NCBI GenBank assembly: GCA_027482225.1
Contig: JAIXWD010000018.1
Coordinates: 1-37,823 of the forward strand
Source of the DNA: Bacteroidota bacterium
GTDB lineage: Bacteria; Bacteroidota; Bacteroidia; UKL13-3
Direction of reading: 5' to 3'
DNA length: 37,823 nt
A model generated the notes under the pieces. The model ran no database searches. It saw only the letters and a program-made list of their open reading frames with translations, and was not told where the DNA came from. Positions within the stretch are counted from its first letter, which is position 1, and each line of letters opens with the position of its first letter. Shown here piece after piece: positions 7,902-16,941 of this stretch. Position numbers and translations under genes: made by a program.

Positions 7902-9854
7902 ATGAGAAAGAAAAACATATTGCCTAAAAATAGTTTACAAAGGGCAGAGTACACAGCACTATTAAACACCGTAAAAAATTACGAAGAGCGTATCAAGGAA
8001 ATTGAGGGCAGTTCTTATTGGAAAATGTATTTATTTTTCACAAAAACTAAACTCATTTTAACTAGTGATAGTTATTTAAAAGATTCACGTTGGCCATTCA
8101 TTCAACGACTATTTTTCTTGTTTTCAAAGCCAGGTTTATTGTTAATATACAAGTTTTTTAAGCAGCTATTTTCCATCATAATTGGGGCAGTAAATTATGT
8201 GCTTAGTATAAAAAAGGATAGTGATCATACGGGTTATAAAGCGTTTAAACAAAAGCGGTTTCCTCGTGAGGTTGATCTTGAAGCCATGGGGCAAAACATT
8301 GTTAATTTTAAACAGCAGCCGCATGTGCAAATTTTTGCCAAGGTTGATGAAGAAAATCTAATTCATCTAAATCAGTTTTTAGATGCATTACAAAACCAAG
8401 TTTATCAGCACTTTTTTGTAAGTTTTATTGTTGATGATGAGTCGGATAAAATCAATTACATCCTAAACAAAACCATTGAAAATGATTATCGTTATACAAT
8501 AATTGAAAATACCGATAAGCCCGATTTAATTTGTGATTACGCTTTATTCACCAACTTAAATTGCATCTTAAGAGAAGATTGTTTGTATGAGTTTGTGAAT
8601 GAAATTAATAAATCAGGAGATCCGCAGTTTATATACTCCGATAATGATTTTTTTGATACATTAATTCCCGATGAAACGATAACACCCTATTTTAAGCCAG
8701 ACTGGAGCCCACATACAATCTTATCTCGCAATTATATTGGTAATTTATTATTGGTAAATAAAAGCACCTACAACAAAGTGTCGCTACTGTTAAGCACAAA
8801 TTTATACGGGTTAATTTTAAATTTTACACACAATAATTCAAACATTAAACACATATCAAAAGTGCTTTACCATGAGCACAAAGAGGAAGTTACTATTGAT
8901 AAAATACATCAAAATCACATTACATTAAATCAATTTTTAAATAAGCAGTATCGAGGTGCATATGCACGTGTTTCGGATGCATCATTTGGTTGTTTTGAAC
9001 CTGTTTTTAAAATGGATACCCCATTGGTATCAATCATTATTCCATCTAAAAACAAATCAGATATTTTAGACGCTTGTCTTCAATCAATAACTTCCTTATC
9101 AACATACACTAACTTTGAAATTATTATTATTGATAATGGAAGTACAGAGAAAAGTTTTTTTAGTTCAGTTGCACAGTGGGAGTATAATTATCCGGGAGTA
9201 ATTAAAAGCTACCGTATGGATATACCTTTTAACTACTCAGTGCTTAATAATAATGCAGTTCAATTTGCAAAAGGGGAATACCTCTTGTTTTTAAACAACG
9301 ATACGCAACTTATTTCTGAAAATTTAATTGAAGAATTGGTTAAAATTGCCCAACTTGACAATGTTGGTGCTGTTGGTCCTAAGTTGCTCTATCCAAATAA
9401 TACCATACAACATGCTGGAATCGTTTTATCGCTTGATGAAACGGGATCGCATATATACTCGGGCGCACATAAAGATACAGCAGGTTATTTTAATAATGTA
9501 AACTGTTTAACCAATTATAGCGCTATTACGGGTGCTTGTATGATGATTAAAAGAGATCGGTTTATTCAAGTTGACGGTTTTGATGAACACCTTGCAGTTG
9601 ATTGCAATGATTTAGAATTGTGCTGTAAATTATTGAGCAAAGGATTTAATAACGTTTACTTACCATGGGTTAAAATGTACCATCACGAGTGCTTAACTCG
9701 TGGTAATCCGATTATAAGTAGCCAATCAATGGCCAAACAATCTTTAGAGAAACAATACTTTAAGCAAAAATGGGATGTGCTCATAAAAAATGATCCATTT
9801 TATAGTAAAAATCTTACCAAGGTTTCTAAGTATTTCGAAATAAACAACCCATAA
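7902..9854 (+). CDS. Large glycosyltransferase with two family-2-like domains
   Basis: The protein has 650 residues. The N-terminal part (about 15-45) is a short helical segment ending 'EIEGSSYWKMY', common in Bacteroidota polymer glycosyltransferases, followed by a hydrophobic stretch near 70-105. A first, diverged GT-A domain (about 130-340) holds 'YSDNDFFD' and 'YFKPDWSPHTIL', echoing the 'YSDED...FKPDWSPD' signature. A second, clear GT2 domain (about 372-610) carries 'VSIIIPSKNKSD', 'IIIIDNGSTE', the 'LFLNNDTQL' DxD-like metal site, 'GAVGPKLLYP' and 'GFDEHLAVDCNDLELCCKL'. It probably adds sugars to the exported glycan in the cytoplasm or at the inner membrane. Donor and acceptor are unknown. 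It sits one base before the next glycosyltransferase. Confidence 0.88.
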   Translation: MRKKNILPKNSLQRAEYTALLNTVKNYEERIKEIEGSSYWKMYLFFTKTKLILTSDSYLKDSRWPFIQRLFFLFSKPGLLLIYKFFKQLFSIIIGAVNYVLSIKKDSDHTGYKAFKQKRFPREVDLEAMGQNIVNFKQQPHVQIFAKVDEENLIHLNQFLDALQNQVYQHFFVSFIVDDESDKINYILNKTIENDYRYTIIENTDKPDLICDYALFTNLNCILREDCLYEFVNEINKSGDPQFIYSDNDFFDTLIPDETITPYFKPDWSPHTILSRNYIGNLLLVNKSTYNKVSLLLSTNLYGLILNFTHNNSNIKHISKVLYHEHKEEVTIDKIHQNHITLNQFLNKQYRGAYARVSDASFGCFEPVFKMDTPLVSIIIPSKNKSDILDACLQSITSLSTYTNFEIIIIDNGSTEKSFFSSVAQWEYNYPGVIKSYRMDIPFNYSVLNNNAVQFAKGEYLLFLNNDTQLISENLIEELVKIAQLDNVGAVGPKLLYPNNTIQHAGIVLSLDETGSHIYSGAHKDTAGYFNNVNCLTNYSAITGACMMIKRDRFIQVDGFDEHLAVDCNDLELCCKLLSKGFNNVYLPWVKMYHHECLTRGNPIISSQSMAKQSLEKQYFKQKWDVLIKNDPFYSKNLTKVSKYFEINNP

Positions 9855-9855
9855 T

Positions 9856-11970
9856 ATGTTAGAACAAAATATAGTATTTAGCTTTATTGTTCCAGTATAT
9901 AACACTGGTAACTTTATATACGAAACACTAGATTCGATTAACAACCAAGAGTTCGATTTAAATAAAATTGAAGTGATTGTTATTAACGATTGCTCTACAG
10001 ATGAATTAACCAATTCAATTGTTAAGCAATTGGCTGATAGCGGATCTTATAAAAATCTAAAAGTACAAATCATTCAGAACGCAACCAATAAGTGGTTAGC
10101 CGAAGTCAGGAATATAGGAGCAAGAAATGCTATCGGTAAATATTTGGTTTGTTTAGATAGCGATGACACGATAGAAAGTGATTTTTTGAAATTAAGTTTA
10201 TTAACCTTTGCTGCATATCCAACTGCTTCTTGGGTTTATCCAAGTGTGAGAAAATTTGGGTACAAAAACCAAATTGATATTGCTCCTTTTTATAGTGCAA
10301 AAAAGTTATTTCTGGAAAATTATCTAGTGGCTGTGTCTCCCGTTAAACGTGAGCTTTGGAATAGTTTAAGCGGGCAAAGAACTTTACATTTAGCTAATGG
10401 AGTTAAGTTATACGAAGATTGGGATTTTTGGCAACGAGCAGTTGGTAAAGGAGCTTATGGTGTTCCAATTAGAAAAGTCCTTTTTAATTACCGTCAAAAC
10501 ATCCGGTCATTGGTTACGCGCAGTGAGGAGGAAGGTAGCTTATCTAGTTTGTTGGCCTACAAAAAAAATTGGATTAGTTTATTTGGAATAAATAAGTCTC
10601 AACGTGCGTTTCAGCATATCAATGATAATCACACAGTAAATCTATCTTTTATTAATAGGGTGTTTCAAAAAATAACGCAACTCACCATTAAAAGGAAGTT
10701 TGCCAATATCAAATCCAAAGATTTGTTGTTGTATTTATTTTGGACTTCCAAATTTGTAGCAAACAAACTGAACCCAGAAGTAAAGTATTCCAAGGCACAC
10801 AAAATGGCCGGATTTATTGAAGGGTTTAAGTTAGATTTTGATAAATCATTTCCGATATGTGTTAATCCATCAAACCAAGTGCTTGTTACTCATTTTTGGT
10901 GGCATGTTGGAGGTGCCGAAAATATTTTGTTGAGCTACATCAAAGAGTTAAAAATTAAAAACTTAAGTATTATTGATGTTGTAATAAAAGGAGCAGATAC
11001 ATCGGGTACGTTAAGAAATGAATTTGCTAAATATACTGATGATCAATTTGCTTTAGAGGATGTTGCCCAAGGTCCATATCCAATGCTTTTAGCATTATGG
11101 GAGGTTATAAAAAACGAGAAGCCAGGTTTCATACTTAATATGAGTAATCCACTTTTATATATATTAAGCCCACTTATAAAAGCAAAGTTTCCGAATACTG
11201 TTATTTATGATTTGTTGCATTGCGAAGATTATGATGATAACGGATGGTTTGAAGCTGCTTATCAATATCAAAATTATTTAGACAAACGTATTGTAACGAG
11301 TGATTTTTGGAAAGAAGTATTGATAAAAAAATACAATGAGCGTGCTGAAAAAATTGAGGTTATTTATAACATGATTGATTATGATCGTTTTAATAATACC
11401 ACCTTTACGCGCAAACAATTACTAGATAAGTTTGGTATCGATTCAAGTAAAAGAATTATTGGTTCGTTAGGCCGTATACAATTACAAAAACGTCCTGATA
11501 TTTTTGTACGCGTGGCTGAATTGATGGAGAATGAAAACAACTATCATTTTGTTATGGCTGGTGATGGTGATATGTATGATGAATTAAAAGATAGGATTGA
11601 TAGACTTTCAAATCTTACTTACATTGGAGCAACTAAAAACCCGGAAAATGTATATCCGATGTTTGATGTGGCCGTTTTCCCAAGCAAATACGAGGGTTAC
11701 CCACTTGTAGGTATAGAGTGTGCTTATGTTAGTTTACCAATCATTGCTGCAAATATTGTTGGTTTCCGCGAGCAAATTGAAAATGGAAACATTGGTTTAT
11801 TATATGATATTGAAGGTGACGAAGAAGATGCTGACAGTATCAAAAAAATATTATTACATGAGTACGATAATTTAAAAAGCTTGGGTAAAAATGGCCCTGC
11901 ATTTGTAAATAAATATCATAACCAAGAAGTTATAAAAGCCCATATTCAAAAGGTGTTTGGGTTAAATTAG
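9856..11970 (+). CDS. Bifunctional glycosyltransferase: GT2 domain fused to GT4 domain
   Basis: The 704-residue protein joins two transferase folds. Residues 5-230 are GT2: 'SFIVPVYNTGNF', 'EVIVINDCSTD', the metal-binding 'CLDSDDT' near 100, and 'YEDWDFWQRA'. Residues about 345-704 are GT-B, GT4-like: 'HFWWHVGGAENIL', 'IIGSLGRIQLQKRPD', 'FVMAGDGDMYDEL' and the E-x7-E motif in 'SKYEGYPLVGIE'. It should therefore catalyse two sugar additions, one inverting GT-A type and one retaining GT-B type. It is the last gene of the run starting at 6389. The stop is followed by a gene-poor stretch of about 530 bases, so the operon ends here. Confidence 0.9.
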   Translation: MLEQNIVFSFIVPVYNTGNFIYETLDSINNQEFDLNKIEVIVINDCSTDELTNSIVKQLADSGSYKNLKVQIIQNATNKWLAEVRNIGARNAIGKYLVCLDSDDTIESDFLKLSLLTFAAYPTASWVYPSVRKFGYKNQIDIAPFYSAKKLFLENYLVAVSPVKRELWNSLSGQRTLHLANGVKLYEDWDFWQRAVGKGAYGVPIRKVLFNYRQNIRSLVTRSEEEGSLSSLLAYKKNWISLFGINKSQRAFQHINDNHTVNLSFINRVFQKITQLTIKRKFANIKSKDLLLYLFWTSKFVANKLNPEVKYSKAHKMAGFIEGFKLDFDKSFPICVNPSNQVLVTHFWWHVGGAENILLSYIKELKIKNLSIIDVVIKGADTSGTLRNEFAKYTDDQFALEDVAQGPYPMLLALWEVIKNEKPGFILNMSNPLLYILSPLIKAKFPNTVIYDLLHCEDYDDNGWFEAAYQYQNYLDKRIVTSDFWKEVLIKKYNERAEKIEVIYNMIDYDRFNNTTFTRKQLLDKFGIDSSKRIIGSLGRIQLQKRPDIFVRVAELMENENNYHFVMAGDGDMYDELKDRIDRLSNLTYIGATKNPENVYPMFDVAVFPSKYEGYPLVGIECAYVSLPIIAANIVGFREQIENGNIGLLYDIEGDEEDADSIKKILLHEYDNLKSLGKNGPAFVNKYHNQEVIKAHIQKVFGLN

Positions 11971-12475
11971 ATATTATAGATGCGGCATGAAATGTTTGTC
12001 GTTTTTATAATATGTTTTACTTCAAATGATTGTTATTGGTATTGATCCTGTAATTTAGTTAGCAATATTTTAGAATGCCTTATAAGATAATTACCATTGT
12101 TTTTTTTATTTTTATATTGTTCTTATTGTAACGCTCAAACAACACTTGATGATGTGGTATTGGAGCTAGATTATTTAGGATAAACCTTAAAAATGGCGAC
12201 TTAAAAAATTACCTGATAAAAGCATTTTAACTTTTTCAAATTATTTAACCATCATACCTCCGCATACCCAATTTCTGGTATTTTATTAAATATACCCAAT
12301 CATAAAAAGTAGTATAATAAGTTTAAATAGTTTATTTTTTATGTTGCCAGTTAATGGATAAAAAAACATAGCAGTATGTATATAATGGCTTCTTTAGCCG
12401 TCAGATTTAACTTTAATAATCGAGAGCTAATTTCCTAATAAACTGATTATGCAAATATTGTGAGAAAAAATGCTA
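11971..12475. other. Gene-poor stretch after the glycan operon
   Basis: This stretch of about 500 AT-rich bases has many stops in all frames. The only coding-like trace is a possible broken signal peptide at 12075-12183, listed separately. I see no tRNA, clear terminator or insertion sequence end. Confidence 0.5.
12075..12183 (+). pseudogene. Possible remnant of a secreted-protein gene
   Basis: An ATG opens 'MPYKIITIVFFIFILF', a hydrophobic stretch like a signal peptide, and stops after 18 codons. One frame over, the sequence continues as 'LYCNAQTTLDDVVLELDYLG', which looks like the cleavage region ('NAQ') and mature start of a Bacteroidota lipid- or T9SS-exported protein, before another stop. 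A slip in the T-rich tract would explain the break. Nothing recognisable follows, so at most a short relic survives. Confidence 0.3.
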
Positions 12476-12483
12476 TATATTTG
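12476..12483 (+). promoter_or_regulatory. -7 element of the Ig-repeat protein gene
   Basis: TATATTTG matches TAnnTTTG exactly and ends 21 bases before the ATG at 12505. It argues that the GTG at 12460 is not the start, because it would lie upstream of the transcript. Confidence 0.5.
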
Positions 12484-12504
12484 ATTAAACTAAAAATTGC
12501 AACT

Positions 12505-15500
12505 ATGCGTAAAATACACTACTTATCGCTGTTGGGCATGTTATTGTTAACGTTATCTGCTTATTCGCAACATAACCTACCTTATCAGCCTACAAACATT
12601 ACTGGGAACCTAAATCGTTCACAAATTAGTTGGGCATCAAGCAATGGATTGGGCAAAACAACCAGTTGCAGTTATGATACCATTAATTACACATTTAATA
12701 AGGCCACAACCTTGCAGGCCATTTCTATGAACAGTACAACGGCTAGTGCTTTTGCTCAGTGGTACTCTGCTCCTCAGGCATTGTCAGTAAGTGGGTTTGA
12801 GTTTTATGCTTGGCAATCGGCAAATATTGCAGCAACGGTTAGTGTTACTTGCCGGATTTACAATGCCAGCCCCATAGATTCTACACCATCAGGATTACCC
12901 CTTGCTTCCGTAAATGTTTCTGTTGATTCAACTTTTGGTGCAGGGCAATTAACTAGATTAAGGAAATTGGCAATTTTTTCGAGTCCAGTAAATGTTACAG
13001 GACCCTATGTAATAACCATAGAAAACTCCACAAGTACCCCTGTTTCTGTTGTAACTAATAATTGGTCTGCAACACCCCCAAATGGCCGAACAGAGTGGTT
13101 AAGTTCGCTTCGTTTTAATAATAATTTTGTTCGTTCATATAATGTAAATGTTGGTGGTATTCCTTTTAATGCCGATTTTATTATGCAACCTTTTGTTTCA
13201 GCATCAATAACTGCTGATTTTATTCCTTCAACTCTTTGCAATACAGGATTAGGTGATACCATAACATTCAACAATACATCATCTCCAATTAATTTTGATA
13301 GGATGTATAGTGTTAGGGCGTATCAAAATATTCCACAGTTTGGTTTTATGTGGAATTATGGTGATCATATGGGTTACTTTTATACTGTAAATGGAAGACG
13401 TAATTATACAAATAGAACACAGTATACTGTTACATTAATTGATACTTTAATAGGTTGGACAAGGGGGTGTAGTGATACCAAACAGAGAATAATTTTTGAA
13501 GCACCACTTCCTGCTGTTGTTTCTAGCAATACTCCAATCTGTATTGGTTCAACATTACAGCTTACATGCGATTCTGTTGCAAATGCAAGTGGTTATTATT
13601 GGACTGGTCCAAACGGTTTTACCTCTAATCAACGTAAACCTACCATTACCAATGTAGGGTTAATAAATCAAGGAAATTATAATTGTGTTGTTATCATGGG
13701 TCAGTGCACCTCTGCTGTTTCCACTACTATTGTTAATATAATAAATACGCCTATCGCATCAAACAATGGTCCTTTGTGTGCTGGTCAACAATTGGTGTTA
13801 AACGTTAATAATATACAAGGAGCCACTTATAATTGGGTTGGTCCAAATGGTTTTTCATCGTCAAGTGTAAACCCCACCAAAAATAACATGAGTGTATCCG
13901 ATTCGGGTATTTATAGTGTAACCATTACGGCACCAGGTTGTGGAATTATCGGTCCATTTCAAACCAATGTTAATGTAAAAGCACTTCCGCAAGCTCCAAC
14001 GGTTAGTTCTAATACCCCTATTTGTGTAGGTGATAATTTACAATTAAGCGCATCTTCAATTGTTGGTGCAACATATAATTGGATTGGTCCTAATGGATTT
14101 GCATCTGCTCAACAAAACCCAGTTCGAATCAATTCATCTTTGCTTTTTGCGGGTACTTATTCTGTTTCTGTTAACTTAAATGGTTGTTCTTCTGCACCCG
14201 TAAATGCAAGTGTAATTGTAAATCCTATTCCTGCAACACCTAATGTTTCATCAAATGCACCTTTGTGTGTAGGACAAACTTTAAGTTTAACGGCTACACC
14301 CGTTAATAATGCAACATACCTATGGAGTGGGCCAGCAAATTTTAGCTCAAATATGCAAAATCCTACAAGGGATAGTGTGTTACTTTTTTATTCGGGTAAT
14401 TATAGTGTAGTAGCTTCTGTAAATGGTTGTTCATCTTCACCAGGTAGTATAAATGTTCAAATATCAACCAACACACCAACTCCTGTTGTTACAAATAACG
14501 GTCCATTGTGTCCAGGTCAAACATTACAACTTAACGCAGGTTCTGTTGCTGGTGCGGCATACAGTTGGACAGGACCTAATGGATTTACAGCCAACGTTCA
14601 GAATCCAAGTGTTACAAATATAGATTCTTCAAAAGCGGGTTTATATAGTGTTACAGCAATAACTACTGGTTGTGCAATTTCTTCAGCAGGTGCTACAACG
14701 GTTATTGTTAATAACCTGCCTGCAATGCCAAATATATCATCTAATGCTCCACTTTGCGATGGAGCTAATTTACAATTAAATGCAAGTACAATTAATGGAG
14801 CCAACTATTTTTGGAATGGGCCTGATGGATTTTCATCAACTTTAAAAAACCCTATTATTAGTAACGTTAATGCCAATAAAGCTGGCCAGTACAGTGTTTA
14901 TGTTTCGGTACAAGGTTGCGGTATTTCAAATACAGCTAATTATAATGTTATTGTAAGAAGAGTTCCATCTGCACCAAGTATTAGTGGTAATGCGCCTGTT
15001 TGCTTTGGTGATACGATTCGGTTTTTAGCAAACTCTGTAACAACTGGGCCTAATAAATCTTTTGTATGGACAGGGCCTAATAATTTTGGTTCTTCTTTAA
15101 GCAATCCAGTACTACCTAATGCAAACGCTACAAATGCAGGATTATACAGTGTAAGTGTTGTTGATTCAGGATGTACTTCAGTGCAGGCTAATTATAATGT
15201 TTCTCTTAAGCCTATTCCAAATAGCCCAGTGGCAACTAATAGCGGAGATGTTTGTGAAGATGGAAATGCACAACTAAATGCAACTACAATTTCGGGTGCA
15301 AACTATCGTTGGTCTGGTCCAAACGGATACATCAGTTTTATTCAAAATCCTACCATAAATAAAATTGCTTTATTGCAGGCGGGTACTTATCGTGTTGAGG
15401 CTATTTTAAATGGTTGTTATTCTAGCCCGGCAAATACCGTAATTAATGTAAAGCCACTACCTGCTACGCCAATTGCAACCAATAGTGGTGCGGCTTGTGT

Positions 15501-16473
15501 TGGCGGTTCTGTTAACTTGTTAACTGATGCGGTGCAAGGGGCCTCATACAACTGGAAGGGGCCTAATAATTTTGTTTCTACTTTGCGTACACCAATCCTA
15601 AATAACATTAATATTAACCAATCAGGCAACTATGAAGTATCATTACTTGAACAAGGTTGTTTTTCTAAACCCGGAATTACCAATGTAGTAGTTAATCCCG
15701 TGCCAAGCACGCCAACAATTACTAGTTTGCCAGCCTCTGGTAATATTTGTTCTGGTGATAGTGTGATGCTATTTGCTTCTTTTGTATCAGGTGGCTTATA
15801 TGAATGGATTGGCCCAGCAGGCTTTGGTTCTAACATCCAAAATGTGGTGGTAAAAAACGTAACATTGGCTAATGCTGGAGACTATAATGTTAAAGTTACA
15901 AAATCAGGATGCACTTCGCTAGAAGCTACTAAAAGAATTGTGGTAAATCCTAAACCTCAAACAACTAACATATTAGGACCGATAGAAGTAAGAAGTCAAG
16001 AACTGCATAATTATTTGGTACAAAATACAAGTGGCTCTATTTATAATTGGAGTATTATTGGAGGTACACAAACTAGTGGAGGCTCAACTTCTGGTATATC
16101 TGTTACTTGGGGTAAAGCAGGCACAGGTAATTTATATGTGCAAGAAATTAATTCGTTTGGTTGTTCTGGTGCAACAAAAGAGTTAAGTATTCAAATTGGT
16201 TTTGCATCTAGCTTGCAAGAAAAAACAACATCAAATTTTAGTTTTTATCCAAATCCAGTAAACAATAAGCTATACATAGAACTCTCTAAAGCTGCACAAA
16301 AAAATGTGGTAATAAGTTGTTATAATCAACTAGGACAATTGGTTAAATCTACCACATATAATGCGGGTTTAAGTTCCCTCACTTTTGAAATGCATGACAT
16401 CATGCAAGGTGCCTATTTAATGTCTGTGCAAATAGATGATGAATTAACTTGGACCAAAGTTATTCGTAACTAA
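12505..16473 (+). CDS. Secreted T9SS protein with ten tandem Ig-like repeats
   Basis: From the ATG at 12505 the protein has 1322 residues and starts with a normal signal peptide ending 'LSAYSQ' (about 1-21). A longer frame from a GTG at 12460 would add 15 residues in front of this signal and span the promoter box, so I reject it. Residues about 22-330 form a unique beta-rich domain. Ten repeats of about 80 residues follow (about 335-1160), each with 'LCxGxxLxL', 'ATYxWxGPNGFSS', 'AGxYSVxV' and a late Gly-Cys, giving two conserved cysteines per repeat. A divergent PKD-like domain comes next. The last 85 residues are a T9SS type A domain ('FSFYPNPVNNKLYIEL' to 'WTKVIRN'). A large surface adhesin or extracellular matrix protein is inferred. 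Confidence 0.92.
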   Translation: MRKIHYLSLLGMLLLTLSAYSQHNLPYQPTNITGNLNRSQISWASSNGLGKTTSCSYDTINYTFNKATTLQAISMNSTTASAFAQWYSAPQALSVSGFEFYAWQSANIAATVSVTCRIYNASPIDSTPSGLPLASVNVSVDSTFGAGQLTRLRKLAIFSSPVNVTGPYVITIENSTSTPVSVVTNNWSATPPNGRTEWLSSLRFNNNFVRSYNVNVGGIPFNADFIMQPFVSASITADFIPSTLCNTGLGDTITFNNTSSPINFDRMYSVRAYQNIPQFGFMWNYGDHMGYFYTVNGRRNYTNRTQYTVTLIDTLIGWTRGCSDTKQRIIFEAPLPAVVSSNTPICIGSTLQLTCDSVANASGYYWTGPNGFTSNQRKPTITNVGLINQGNYNCVVIMGQCTSAVSTTIVNIINTPIASNNGPLCAGQQLVLNVNNIQGATYNWVGPNGFSSSSVNPTKNNMSVSDSGIYSVTITAPGCGIIGPFQTNVNVKALPQAPTVSSNTPICVGDNLQLSASSIVGATYNWIGPNGFASAQQNPVRINSSLLFAGTYSVSVNLNGCSSAPVNASVIVNPIPATPNVSSNAPLCVGQTLSLTATPVNNATYLWSGPANFSSNMQNPTRDSVLLFYSGNYSVVASVNGCSSSPGSINVQISTNTPTPVVTNNGPLCPGQTLQLNAGSVAGAAYSWTGPNGFTANVQNPSVTNIDSSKAGLYSVTAITTGCAISSAGATTVIVNNLPAMPNISSNAPLCDGANLQLNASTINGANYFWNGPDGFSSTLKNPIISNVNANKAGQYSVYVSVQGCGISNTANYNVIVRRVPSAPSISGNAPVCFGDTIRFLANSVTTGPNKSFVWTGPNNFGSSLSNPVLPNANATNAGLYSVSVVDSGCTSVQANYNVSLKPIPNSPVATNSGDVCEDGNAQLNATTISGANYRWSGPNGYISFIQNPTINKIALLQAGTYRVEAILNGCYSSPANTVINVKPLPATPIATNSGAACVGGSVNLLTDAVQGASYNWKGPNNFVSTLRTPILNNININQSGNYEVSLLEQGCFSKPGITNVVVNPVPSTPTITSLPASGNICSGDSVMLFASFVSGGLYEWIGPAGFGSNIQNVVVKNVTLANAGDYNVKVTKSGCTSLEATKRIVVNPKPQTTNILGPIEVRSQELHNYLVQNTSGSIYNWSIIGGTQTSGGSTSGISVTWGKAGTGNLYVQEINSFGCSGATKELSIQIGFASSLQEKTTSNFSFYPNPVNNKLYIELSKAAQKNVVISCYNQLGQLVKSTTYNAGLSSLTFEMHDIMQGAYLMSVQIDDELTWTKVIRN

Positions 16474-16483
16474 TTGTATCTTA

Positions 16484-16520
16484 AATGCCCCCAATTGGTA
16501 TCTAACTTTTTGGGGGCATT
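16484..16520 (+). terminator. Hairpin after the Ig-repeat gene
   Basis: AATGCCCCCAA (16484-16494) pairs perfectly with TTGGGGGCATT (16510-16520) across a 15-base loop, starting 10 bases after the stop codon. No T tract follows on the plus strand, so it may be a weak terminator or an mRNA 3' stabiliser. Confidence 0.6.
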
Positions 16521-16687
16521 ATAACTTGTGATAATGTGTTGGTGCAAAATAAGAACGCTAGAAATTTTAGATAAAGTTATTTCAACTGATTAAAGTAATT
16601 CAAATTTCAATACTCATAGTACTTTGATAGAAATATAAGGTAAACCTTAAGACCAAATCATTATATTATTTCAGTTTATACATTAAA

Positions 16688-16719
16688 AAAGCCTTGAATA
16701 AATTTTTATTCAAGGCTTT
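16688..16719 (-). terminator. Intrinsic terminator of tRNA-Phe
   Basis: The 15-base arms 16688-16702 and 16705-16719 are perfect reverse complements (core GCCTTGAATA). On the minus strand the hairpin is followed by TTTTTT. It lies 15 bases beyond the tRNA-Phe 3' end, so it should end that transcript. It could also act in the plus direction. Confidence 0.75.
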
Positions 16720-16734
16720 ACCTGTTTTTGTTTG

Positions 16735-16807
16735 TGGTGTGGGAGGGAATCGAACCCCCGACACAAAGATTTTCAGTCTTTTGCTCTACCGACTGAGCTA
16801 CCGCACC
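16735..16807 (-). tRNA. tRNA-Phe (anticodon GAA)
   Basis: The minus strand gives a 73-base cloverleaf without encoded CCA. The D arm is GCTC/GAGC, the anticodon stem AAAGA/TCTTT encloses CTGAAAA (anticodon GAA), and the T stem GGGGG/CCCTC encloses TTCGATT. The acceptor arms GGTGCGG and CCACACC pair at six of seven positions. The fifth pair is C-A, an unusual mismatch for a housekeeping tRNA. The discriminator is A, as expected for tRNA-Phe. Confidence 0.93.
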
Positions 16808-16941
16808 ATCTTTTGAGGAGTGCAAATGTAAAAATAAAATCTATTTGTGCAAATAATTGTTTCATTTTAAATTAAAATTCCCTACGTACCTACTCAAAAA
16901 AATGTTTTATAATTGTGCACTAAGCACAGCATGTTAACTGT

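Noticed and set aside
12460-12504. Upstream GTG extension of the Ig-repeat protein
   Set aside because: It would place 15 residues before a standard signal peptide and includes the TAnnTTTG promoter box.
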